Source: CAZBBB01 sp964490005
Lineage (GTDB): Bacteria; Planctomycetota; B15-G4
DNA length: 41,149 nucleotides
Direction: 5' to 3'
NCBI GenBank assembly: GCA_964490005.1
Contig: CAZBBB010000020.1
Span: 1 to 41,149 of the forward strand
The translations under genes were made by a program, and so were the position numbers. The notes beneath the pieces are model-generated. The model was not told the origin of the DNA. It saw only the letters and a program-made list of their open reading frames with translations, and did no database searches. Below are positions 16,304 through 23,913 of the stretch, piece after piece (position 1 is the stretch's first letter; every line of letters begins with the position of its first letter).

Positions 16304-19300
16304 TCAGGTCGGGTCGGGTGCCGCGGCCGGCGGCCGCACGGGTATTGAAACAGAAACCCGCGTGCCTTGCCCGGGGGCGGTGACGAGTTCGAACTCGCCG
16401 TCGATCAGCTCGGCGCGCTCGCGCATGCCGAGCAGGCCGTAGCTCCTGCGCCGCCCGGCCGCCTCGCGGTCGAAGCCGCGGCCGTCGTCGCGCACCTCGA
16501 GGCGCGCCCGCTCGCCCTGCACGCCGAGCGTCACGTACACGGTCTCGGCACGGGCATGGCGGGCCACGTTGGTGAGCGCCTCCTGCAGGATGCGGAACAG
16601 CGTCGCCGCGACCTCCTCGGGGAGCCGGGCGCCGCGCAGGTCGAGTTCGGCCTGCACGTCGGTGCCGGTGCGCGCCGTGAAGTCGCGGATCGCGTTGGCC
16701 GCCGCCTCCTCGAGGCCCAGGTCGTCGAGCAGCGCCGGCCGCAGCATCGCCGAGATCTCGCGCACGCGGTCGATCACCGAGCGCGTCGTGGACAGGGCCT
16801 GCTCGATGGCCTGGCGGCGGTGGCCCTCGTCGCGCGTCGACCCGGCGCGCTGCAGGTCGAGCCCGATCGCGGTCAGCAGCTGCCCGAGGTCGTCGTGCAT
16901 CTCGCGCGACAGGCGCCGCCGCTCGTCCTCCTGGCTCGAGAGCAGCTGGCGCGTGAGCAGCTTGAGGCGCGCGGCGAGCTGGGCCACGGCTTCGCGCGCC
17001 AGGCGGCGCTCGCGCGAACGCCGCAGCAGGACGACGAGCGTCCAGGTGAGCGCCGTCAGCGTGGCCGCCAGCGAGGCCAGCATGAGCGGGCTGCGCCAGA
17101 GCGGCGGCGGCACCTCGAAGCCCTTGATCAGCGGCGCAGGCGCGCGGTTGCCCAGCGAATCCTTCACGACGACGCGCAGCTCGTGCGGGCCGGGGGCGAG
17201 GTCGCCGAGCACGACCTCGCGCGTGCGCGTCGATCCCGGCCCGACGCGCGCGAGGCTTGCGAGCGGCGCGCCGTCGAGCGTGACCTCGAAGTGCAGCTGC
17301 TCGGGCACGGTCGTGTTCCAGGCGTCGGCGGCCTCCCAGGTCGCGAGCGCGAGGCCGCTCTCCGTGAAGCGGATCGAAGTGTCCCAGGCGCGCGGCGGCT
17401 CGTCGTCGTCGGGCTGGTAGCGCACCAGCCCGCTGCCGAGCGTGCCGAGCCACAGGCCTTCGTCGTCGGCGAGGATCGGCCAGAAGTTGCGCACCGGCAG
17501 GCGCCCCGAGATCTCGTGGCAGACCTCGCCGTCGATCAGGAACAGCCCGCTCGACGAGGCGAACCAGGTGCGCCCGTCGCGCGTCGTCGCGAAGGAGGCC
17601 GCCGCCGCGCGCCGCCAGGTGCCGGTGCCGAGCGTCGTGCTCGTGCCGTCGGCCAGGCGCACGAGCGGGCCGGGGTTGAGCCCGAGGCCGGCCCAGAGCG
17701 CGCCGGTCCGGTCGATCTGCAGCGCGAAGGCCGAGCGGCCCGCCGGCAGGACCAGCTCGTTCACGCGCGTGAACTCCTCGCCCGCGAGCCGGAACACGCC
17801 GCCGGCCGTGCCGCCGAGGAGGTCGCCCTCCGGCGTGCGCAGGATCTCGTAGCTGCGCGGCAGCGGCGCGCCGTCGGCTTCGTCCCAGCGGCGGAAGGTG
17901 CCGTCGCGCAGGCGCACGAACCCGCCGTGCAGCCAGCCCGGCCCGTAGTCGCCCAGCAGCGTGAACCACAGCTCGCCCGGCAGCGCGCGAATGGCGTGCA
18001 CGAAGCGCGGCGTGTCACCCGTGAGCGCCGTGAGGTGGTGGCTCCAGCGCTCGCCGTCGAGGCGCAGCGCCCCGTGGAACATCGAGCCGCTGCCGACCCA
18101 CAGCCGGCCCTGCTCGTCCTCGGCCAGCGCCGTCAGCCGCCGCAGCGGCACGCCCGTGTCGCCGGCCTCTTCGTGGATGTCGGTGAAGCCCCGGCCGTCC
18201 CAGCGGCAGATGCCGCGGTTGGTGCCCAGCCACAGCCCGCCGCGGCGCGAGGGCGCCAGCGCGTTGACGACGCCGCCCACGCCGAGCGCCGAGGGGTCGT
18301 GCCGCTGCCAGCGCCGGCTGCGCACGTCGCAGACCCACAGGCGTCCCGAGCCCGAGACGAGCGCGATGCGCCCGGCCGTCGTGCACGCGACCGACTGCAG
18401 GTTCTCGAGCACGGGCAGGCCCGGCTCGGAATCGGCCCACAGGCCCGCGTCGAAGATGCGCAGCATGGGCGTGCGGTTGGCGATGACCAGCTCGCCGCCT
18501 TCGCCGACGCAGGCATCGGTGACGACGAGCGGCCCGCGCTCGTCGCGGATGGGGTGCAGTTGCCGTCCGTCCCAGCGCCAGGCCGGCGTGCCGTCGTCGA
18601 TCTCGTTGGGCAGGAAGTACAGCGCCCGCTCGGCGCGCAGCACGCGCTGCAGCAGCGCCGCGGGCGGATAGCCATCGATCGCGGGCGTCATCGGCTCCCA
18701 GCCGCGCTCGCCGTGGCGCAGCAGCCCCTGCTCGGTCGAGCACCAGAGGCGCCCGTCGGTGTCGACGGCGAGCGCGGCGAGCCTGTCCGCGACGGGCGCC
18801 TCGACGCGGCGCTCGTCGCGCTCGAGCCCCGTGGGATCGACGGCCGTGAGGAAGCCGTCGACGAGCAGCAGCAGCCGGCCGTCGTCGAGCACCCAGGGCC
18901 GCGGCATCTCCTGCCGGCTGCCCGTACGCGCGATCACGCGCCGCTCGTCGTCGTCGATCACGCGGACCGCGTCGGACGAAGACATGACGAGCCGCCGCCG
19001 CGCGTAGCCGATGAAGCGCGGCTCGCTGACGACCAGCGGCGTCCACGAGGGGGGCTGGCGCCAGTCGTAGCCGTCGAAGCTCAGCAGCCCGTCGTCCTGA
19101 GCGGCGAGCAGCGCTCCGTCGAGGCCCGGCCGCACGGCGACGAAGGCGTTCGTCTCGCCCTCCGGGCCTTCGATCTGCCGCCAGCGCCAAGCCTCGCCGA
19201 GGCGCTCGGCGAGCGGGGGGCGCGCGAGGGGGGCGGAGGACTGCGCGGCCGCCGCGCCGGCGAGCAGCGCGGCGAGCAGCGCGGCGGCGATCCGTGCCGT

Positions 19301-19327
19301 CGGCGCGCCGCCGCCTCGCGCGTTCAT
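16304..19327 (-). CDS. Propeller-sensor histidine kinase (Reg_prop/Y_Y_Y/HisKA_3)
   Basis: 1007 residues. A signal peptide (to about residue 30, ...AGAAAAQS) is followed by a roughly 650-residue periplasmic region with repeated two-component-regulator propeller motifs (for example 'GGLWLGTNRGICRWDGRGF', 'GRLWVGSGSM', 'GLWLGTLGSGLVRY'). A Y_Y_Y-like beta-sandwich comes next ('LGDLAPGPHELRVVVKDSLG'), then one membrane span (about 745-768) and a short coiled coil. The HisKA_3 box 'REMHDDLGQ' (H811) and a HATPase domain with N920 (EALTNVARHA), 'DDGRGF' and 'GLLGMRERA' complete it. This architecture resembles sensors of extracellular polysaccharide or other ligands in Bacteroidota and Planctomycetota. 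The ATG overlaps the stop of the radical SAM gene (ATGA), and the regulator follows after 16 bp. Confidence 0.93.
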   Translation of the reverse strand: MNARGGGAPTARIAAALLAALLAGAAAAQSSAPLARPPLAERLGEAWRWRQIEGPEGETNAFVAVRPGLDGALLAAQDDGLLSFDGYDWRQPPSWTPLVVSEPRFIGYARRRLVMSSSDAVRVIDDDERRVIARTGSRQEMPRPWVLDDGRLLLLVDGFLTAVDPTGLERDERRVEAPVADRLAALAVDTDGRLWCSTEQGLLRHGERGWEPMTPAIDGYPPAALLQRVLRAERALYFLPNEIDDGTPAWRWDGRQLHPIRDERGPLVVTDACVGEGGELVIANRTPMLRIFDAGLWADSEPGLPVLENLQSVACTTAGRIALVSGSGRLWVCDVRSRRWQRHDPSALGVGGVVNALAPSRRGGLWLGTNRGICRWDGRGFTDIHEEAGDTGVPLRRLTALAEDEQGRLWVGSGSMFHGALRLDGERWSHHLTALTGDTPRFVHAIRALPGELWFTLLGDYGPGWLHGGFVRLRDGTFRRWDEADGAPLPRSYEILRTPEGDLLGGTAGGVFRLAGEEFTRVNELVLPAGRSAFALQIDRTGALWAGLGLNPGPLVRLADGTSTTLGTGTWRRAAAASFATTRDGRTWFASSSGLFLIDGEVCHEISGRLPVRNFWPILADDEGLWLGTLGSGLVRYQPDDDEPPRAWDTSIRFTESGLALATWEAADAWNTTVPEQLHFEVTLDGAPLASLARVGPGSTRTREVVLGDLAPGPHELRVVVKDSLGNRAPAPLIKGFEVPPPLWRSPLMLASLAATLTALTWTLVVLLRRSRERRLAREAVAQLAARLKLLTRQLLSSQEDERRRLSREMHDDLGQLLTAIGLDLQRAGSTRDEGHRRQAIEQALSTTRSVIDRVREISAMLRPALLDDLGLEEAAANAIRDFTARTGTDVQAELDLRGARLPEEVAATLFRILQEALTNVARHARAETVYVTLGVQGERARLEVRDDGRGFDREAAGRRRSYGLLGMRERAELIDGEFELVTAPGQGTRVSVSIPVRPPAAAPDPT

Positions 19328-21639
19328 GCCGGCACGAGCAGGCCGGCGTCGACCGCGCGCGCGAGCAGGCCGGCCGCCGCGGCGCGGTGCTGCGCGCCGA
19401 GCAGATCGAGCGCGGGCCCGGTGCCCTGCTCGACCGCCGCGTGCAGCACGGTCGTCGCGTCGTGGCCCAGATCGAGGTAGCGATGCTCGGCGCCGAGGAA
19501 GGCCAGGCCCGCGGGCGCGGCGGGTACCGGCGAGGCGCCCTGCGCGGCGTGGCTCTCGCTGCGCGCGACGCCGCCGAGCGGCGTGGGGTCGGACCAGACG
19601 CGGTCGAGCCGGTCGCGCACCGCGGCGTAGTTGTAGGGCAGGCGCACGAGCGTCGCGTCGCCGGCGAAGGCCAGGCGCGCCGGCAACTCCTTCGTGCTGC
19701 GCAGCTTCTCGCGGCGCGCGCCGGCGGCCGGCGTCGGCGGCACGCGGAACACGTCGCGCCCGAAGCGGCACAGGTACAGGAAGATGTGGCTCTTGTAGCG
19801 GTAGTAGAGGAAGTTCTCGCCGCGCAGCGCGGCCAGCGCCTCGGTCGCCGCGCCGAGCACGTCCTCGAAGGCCGCGCGGATCTCCTGCCGCGTCATGCCG
19901 GAGACCGACTCGTGCTCGAGGTAGCGCGCGAGGTCGTTCACCGGCCGGGCCCCCGGCGGCAGCTCGCGCGGGTCGTCGAGCACGCGCGCGATGCCGAACT
20001 TGCCCGGCTCGCGGTACATCGGCGAGACCATGTCGAGGTTGAAGACCTGCAGGCTGATCTCGCCGATCCAGTCGGCGTTGCGCACGATGAAGCGGCGCGT
20101 CAGGTCGGCCTCCTCGCGCGTCTCGGTCGGCAGGCCGACCATCGTGTAGAGCGTGGTCGAGATGCCGGCCTCGTGCGCGAGGCGCAGCACGCGCTCGGCC
20201 TCCGAGAGGTCGGTGCCCTTCTCGACGAGATCGAGCACGCGCTGGCTGCCGGCCTCGAAGCCGAACATCAGCTTGCGGCAACCGGCGCGGTACAGCGCCG
20301 GCAGCGACTGCGCGTTGAAGATGCGCTCCTCGAAGCGCGCGTCGCACCACCAGCGGATGTCGAGGCCGGCCTTCGCGAAGGCCTCGGGGATGCGCCTGGC
20401 GAGCAGCGGCGGCAGGTCGTCCATGATGAAGTAGAAATACGGCGTGTCGTGGCGCGCCTGCAGCGTGAGCAGATCTTCGACGAGGCGCTCGACGCTGCGC
20501 TCGCGGTAGGTCGGGCCGATGGCCGTGTAGAGCGTGCAGAAGCCGCACTTCTCGTAGTAGCAGCCGCGCGTCGGCGCGATGGGCAGCACCAGCTCGCCCG
20601 AGAAATACTCGTGCAGCGGCAGGTCGGAGAAGTCGGGGCAGGGCAGCTCGTCGATCGGGCGCGGCAGCAGTTCGCCGTTCGCGCCGGGCGCGCCGTCCTT
20701 CAGGTAGAGCAGGTTGGGGACGGCCGAGAGGTCGGGCGCGCCGCGCGCGTGGCCGACGGGCACCGGGCCGCCCGCCTCGCGCTGCACGCCGCCGGCCGCC
20801 GCGACCGCGCGGCACAACTGCAGCAGCGGCTCCTCGCCTTCGTAGACGATGAGCGAGTCGGCGTGCTCGAAGAAGGGCGACAGCGCCGCGAGGCGGTGGC
20901 CGACGTAGGCCAGCATCCCGCCGCCGAGCGTGACGTGGATGCCCGGCCAGCGCTCCTTGACCAAGCACGCCAGCGTGAGCGCCGGCGCGAGCTGGCTGCC
21001 GTAGGTCACCGAGATGCCCAGCACGTCGGGCAGCTCGCGCTCGATGCGCGGCAGCGCGATCTCCTCGAAGAGTTCGCGGAAGAGATTGCCCTGCGCGTCG
21101 TGCACGCCGGCGAAGAGTTCGGCGGCGCTGTCGATGGAGTTGACCTGCGTGTAGTTGTGCGCCGTGAGCAGCGAGGGATGGTGCTCGGTCGAGACCAGCT
21201 TGAGTCCCGCCTCGAAGGTGCGCATGGCCCAGAGATAGCGCTCGCGGTCGTAGAACTGCGCCTTGTCGCGGATGGCGGCCTTGGCCTCGTCGATGTGCGC
21301 CGCCACGTAGGGGCCGGCGGCCAGCGCGTCGGCCCACAGCCGGTAGCGATCGAGCTGCTCGGGGGGCAGCGGCGCGGTGCGCGCGCTTCCGTCGGGCGCG
21401 CCGAACTCCGCGCCGCGCGCGGCGATGCGCTGCAGCGAGCGTGACAGACGTTCACCCGAGAGCAGCGTGTCGTAGCTCTGCAGGTTCAGGTCCCACACCG
21501 TCGCGCCCGGAAAGCCGTGCTGCGCGAGCCAAGCCTTGAGCGACGGCAGCGCCAGATACGGCTGCGTCGGATGTCCCTGCGGCGGGAAGACGAGCAGCGT
21601 GCGCAGCTCGGCGGGGTCGCGGGCTCGGCGCTCGGTCAT
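19324..21639 (-). CDS. B12-binding-type radical SAM protein with C-terminal winged-helix-like region
   Basis: 771 residues. The N-terminus (RTLLVFPPQGHPTQPYLALP ... DLNLQSYD) and 'HVTLGGGMLAYV...YEGEEPLLQL' fit a cobalamin-binding-like domain. The radical SAM core has the cluster motif 'TRGCYYEKCGFC' (C-x4-C-x2-C, as in the RGCYWGKCxFC group), then 'MFGFEAGSQRVLDLVEKGTD' and 'TLYTMVGLPTET'. The last 70 or so residues ('EHRYLDLGHDATTVLHAA' to 'LLARAVDAGLLVPA') look like a PqqD/RRE-type winged helix. Substrates of this group include peptides and small molecules; none can be named. ATG at 21639 follows a GGAG and a TATGCT -10-like box. It is the first gene of the operon with kinase, regulator and 61-aa peptide. 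Confidence 0.88.
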   Translation of the reverse strand: MTERRARDPAELRTLLVFPPQGHPTQPYLALPSLKAWLAQHGFPGATVWDLNLQSYDTLLSGERLSRSLQRIAARGAEFGAPDGSARTAPLPPEQLDRYRLWADALAAGPYVAAHIDEAKAAIRDKAQFYDRERYLWAMRTFEAGLKLVSTEHHPSLLTAHNYTQVNSIDSAAELFAGVHDAQGNLFRELFEEIALPRIERELPDVLGISVTYGSQLAPALTLACLVKERWPGIHVTLGGGMLAYVGHRLAALSPFFEHADSLIVYEGEEPLLQLCRAVAAAGGVQREAGGPVPVGHARGAPDLSAVPNLLYLKDGAPGANGELLPRPIDELPCPDFSDLPLHEYFSGELVLPIAPTRGCYYEKCGFCTLYTAIGPTYRERSVERLVEDLLTLQARHDTPYFYFIMDDLPPLLARRIPEAFAKAGLDIRWWCDARFEERIFNAQSLPALYRAGCRKLMFGFEAGSQRVLDLVEKGTDLSEAERVLRLAHEAGISTTLYTMVGLPTETREEADLTRRFIVRNADWIGEISLQVFNLDMVSPMYREPGKFGIARVLDDPRELPPGARPVNDLARYLEHESVSGMTRQEIRAAFEDVLGAATEALAALRGENFLYYRYKSHIFLYLCRFGRDVFRVPPTPAAGARREKLRSTKELPARLAFAGDATLVRLPYNYAAVRDRLDRVWSDPTPLGGVARSESHAAQGASPVPAAPAGLAFLGAEHRYLDLGHDATTVLHAAVEQGTGPALDLLGAQHRAAAAGLLARAVDAGLLVPA

Positions 21640-21670
21640 CGTCGTGCGATCTCCGTCGTGGACGGCGCAC

Positions 21671-21676
21671 AGCATA
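21671..21676 (-). promoter_or_regulatory. Putative -10 element (TATGCT) of the radical SAM/two-component operon
   Basis: The minus strand reads TATGCT-GTGCGCC about 31 nt upstream of the ATG at 21639, with a GGAG between them. It lies just downstream (in transcription direction) of the large palindrome at 21709-21820. No clear -35 is seen. Confidence 0.45.
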
Positions 21677-21708
21677 ACGGTGCGGGTGGGGAGCGCTCAG
21701 GGCGATCC

Positions 21709-21820
21709 CGATGGGTGTGCGCGGCGACTCGGACAGAAGCCCTCGCCGTTTGGCCAAGTCGACGGCTTCGCCGTCGCCAGCCCAAACGGCTACGAAGCTC
21801 GCCGCCGCGCACACCCATCG
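21709..21820. repeat. Large nested intergenic palindrome (112 bp)
   Basis: Outer arms 21709-21728 and 21801-21820 are inverted repeats with one mismatch in 20. Middle arms 21745-21753 and 21782-21790 pair perfectly over 9 bp. An inner 7-bp stem (21760-21766 with 21770-21776) encloses a TTC loop. Together they can fold into a long interrupted hairpin on either strand. It fills the intergenic space between two minus-strand radical SAM genes, where it could act as a terminator or processing structure for the upstream gene, or be a dispersed palindromic (MITE/REP-like) element. No coding sequence is supported in 21640-21886. Confidence 0.75.
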
Positions 21821-21886
21821 TGCCGCCCGACGCCACGCTGGGTAAGAGAACAGCAACAGCAACTGCAGCTACGCCAAGCGTGCTGT

Positions 21887-23785
21887 TCAGGTCGTGGCCG
21901 TGTCGAGGAGGACAGCGGCCGAGACGCGGTCGCCGCGGCGGCGGAGGAGGAGGGTGACGGGCGGGGGCGCGGGGCTCGGCGGCCAGGTGTTGGTGGACAC
22001 GGCGGCGAGGAGGGGGCGCGGGTCGTGGGCGAGCGGCAGGCGGCGCTCGGACTCGGTGGCGAGCAGGGCCTGTTCGTAGTCGGCGAGGGAACCGAGCAGC
22101 GGGCCGCCGACGCGGCGCGCGTGGGCGGCGAGCAGGGCGACGCCGCGGGCGCGGTGCAGCACGTCGGCTTCGGCCCAGTCGGCGGGCGCGGCGGTCGTGT
22201 CGAGTTCGGCGAGGAAGCGGGTGAGCACGTCGAGCAGCGTGGAGCGGGCGTCGAGAGCGAGGGCGCGGATCGTGCGCGGCAGGGCTTCGAGCAGCAGGTG
22301 GGCGTTGCGCGTCAGGCGGTGCAGCGCGGCGGGGGTGGTCCAGGCCGGCGCGCTCACGCGGAAGGCGGCGAAGATCTCGGCGTCGTCGGCGATCAGCGCG
22401 GCCTGCTCGGGCGCGACATGGCCGACGGGCAGGTCGTGGCCGCGCACGAGGTCCGCCGAGAGGCCGGGGACGAGTTGCAGCGGCGTGCCGTCTCCGCGCG
22501 CGGCGTGCTCGGCGACCTCGGGCGCGCGGCCGTTGCCCGGCGTCACGTTGAACCAGTGCAGCGAGAGCGAGACGCCGTCGATCGTCGCCGCCTGCGCCAT
22601 GAGGCGCAGGTTGGCCTCGACGTCCGCGGCCGACTCGCCCGGCACGCCGGCCATCGTGCCGACGATCGAGGCCACGCCGGCGCGCGCGGCGGCGGCCAGC
22701 ACGGCGCGCACGTCGGTGCTCGCGGCGCGCCCGCCCTTGTGCATCGCGGCCAGCATCGCGGGTGACTCGCTCTCGATGCCGTAGAGGATGCGCCGGCAGC
22801 CGGCCGCGCCCATCGCGACGAGCAGCTCCTCGTCGACCAGATCGATGCGCGTGCGGCACTCCCAGGGCAGCGTGTTGCCGCGGCGCGTCTTCTCGGCGCA
22901 CATCGCGAGCACGCTGGCGCGGTCGAAGGTGTAGAGATCGTGCGTGACGTAGGCGCAGCCGACGTCGCCCAAGCGCGCGAGGCGGTCAAGTTCGTCGACG
23001 GCGCGGCCCGGCGAGAGGTGGCGCGCGGTGCGTCCCCAGAAGATCGGCGTGGTGCAGAAGCTGCACGCGAAGGAGCAGCCGCGCCCCAGGTCGATGGGGA
23101 ACAGCGCCTGGGTCTCGCCGGCGGCCTGCGCGTAGGCGAGCGGCGACTCGGCCAGATCCCAGGCGGGCGGGGGCACGGCGTCGAGCGGCGAGAGCAGCGC
23201 GCGTGGCGGCGTGCGGTGCGGCGCGCCGCGCGCGTCGCGCACGACGAGGCCGGCGACCTCGCCCCAGAGGGCGCGACCGTCGCGCGCCGCGGCGCCGCTC
23301 GCGCGGGTCGCGCGACCGTCGCGCGTCGATCCGTCCGCCGCGTCCCAGGCGTCGAGCACGTCGGCCAGCGTGAAGTCGCCCTCGCCGACGCAGACCGCGT
23401 CGAGCGCGGCGTGCCGCGTGATGAGCGGCTCCTCGACGGCTTCGGGCCCCTGGCCGCCGATCAGGATCGGCACCTGCGGCGCGCGGCGCCGCAACTCGGC
23501 GGCGAGCGCGAGGGCGGCCGGCATCGAGGAGATCATCGCGCCGATGCCGAGCACCTCGGGCTGCAGCGCCAGCGCGCGCTCGGCGCAGCGCGCAATGAGC
23601 GTGTCACCCTGCGCCGGCGTCACAGCCGGCAACTCGCCGCGCCGCACGAGCAGCGCCAGATCGAGAAAGGCCACCTCGTGCCCGCGCGCCCGCGCCGCCG
23701 CCCCGGCGTGCAGGATCCCCAGCGGCGGCATGCTGTACCCGAAGGTGTCGCGATGCGGCGGTTGCAGCAGGACGACGCGGGCCAT
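21887..23785 (-). CDS. B12-binding-domain radical SAM protein
   Basis: 632 residues. The N-terminal cobalamin-type domain is recognisable from 'VVLLQPPHRDTFGYSMPPLG', 'VLGIGAMISSMPAALALA' and 'PILIGGQGPEAVEEPLI...GEGDFTLADVL'. The radical SAM core has the canonical C-x3-C-x2-C cluster motif (GRGCSFACSFC), then 'WECRTRIDLVDEELLVAMG', 'RRILYGIESESPAM' and 'GTMAGVPGES'. The C-terminal 200 residues are helical with no recognised domain and end in a basic strand-rich tail (VTLLLRRRGDRVSAAVLL). Enzymes of this class often methylate or rearrange unactivated carbon. The ATG is 9 nt from a TAGCCT box. It is separated from the other radical SAM gene by 247 bp holding the palindrome, so it is probably a separate transcript. 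Confidence 0.88.
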   Translation of the reverse strand: MARVVLLQPPHRDTFGYSMPPLGILHAGAAARARGHEVAFLDLALLVRRGELPAVTPAQGDTLIARCAERALALQPEVLGIGAMISSMPAALALAAELRRRAPQVPILIGGQGPEAVEEPLITRHAALDAVCVGEGDFTLADVLDAWDAADGSTRDGRATRASGAAARDGRALWGEVAGLVVRDARGAPHRTPPRALLSPLDAVPPPAWDLAESPLAYAQAAGETQALFPIDLGRGCSFACSFCTTPIFWGRTARHLSPGRAVDELDRLARLGDVGCAYVTHDLYTFDRASVLAMCAEKTRRGNTLPWECRTRIDLVDEELLVAMGAAGCRRILYGIESESPAMLAAMHKGGRAASTDVRAVLAAAARAGVASIVGTMAGVPGESAADVEANLRLMAQAATIDGVSLSLHWFNVTPGNGRAPEVAEHAARGDGTPLQLVPGLSADLVRGHDLPVGHVAPEQAALIADDAEIFAAFRVSAPAWTTPAALHRLTRNAHLLLEALPRTIRALALDARSTLLDVLTRFLAELDTTAAPADWAEADVLHRARGVALLAAHARRVGGPLLGSLADYEQALLATESERRLPLAHDPRPLLAAVSTNTWPPSPAPPPVTLLLRRRGDRVSAAVLLDTATT

Positions 23786-23794
23786 GGGCCGCTC

Positions 23795-23800
23795 AGGCTA
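23795..23800 (-). promoter_or_regulatory. Putative -10 element (TAGCCT) for the radical SAM gene
   Basis: The minus strand reads TAGCCT-GAGCGGCCC-ATG, almost the same as in front of glgX. It leaves a 9-nt gap and no ribosome-binding site, so the transcript would be leaderless or nearly so. Confidence 0.4.
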
Positions 23801-23872
23801 GCAGCTTGCGGGGCCGTGCCCTGCGGGTTGCGCGTGAGCCGCTCGCCCCGCCCCGCCGTGCGCCGGAGGTGC

Positions 23873-23878
23873 TAGGCT
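23873..23878 (+). promoter_or_regulatory. Putative -10 element (TAGGCT) of the first propeller-gene run
   Basis: TAGGCT followed by GGCGGCCCG, resembling the box in front of the second propeller run (29044). Transcription would start near 23885, leaving about 29 nt with a GGGAGAGG ribosome-binding site (23899-23906) before the ATG at 23914. Confidence 0.45.
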
Positions 23879-23913
23879 GGCGGCCCGATCCGGCCTCCGG
23901 GAGAGGTGCCGAC

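Noticed and set aside
16304..21337. A single 5-kb open frame on the minus strand
   Set aside because: Only the part from 19327 is the histidine kinase. Upstream, the radical SAM gene occupies a different frame and its motifs are unambiguous.
21640..21886. A RiPP precursor gene in the gap between the two radical SAM genes
   Set aside because: The gap is filled by the palindrome and short frames there lack a ribosome-binding site or precursor-like features.
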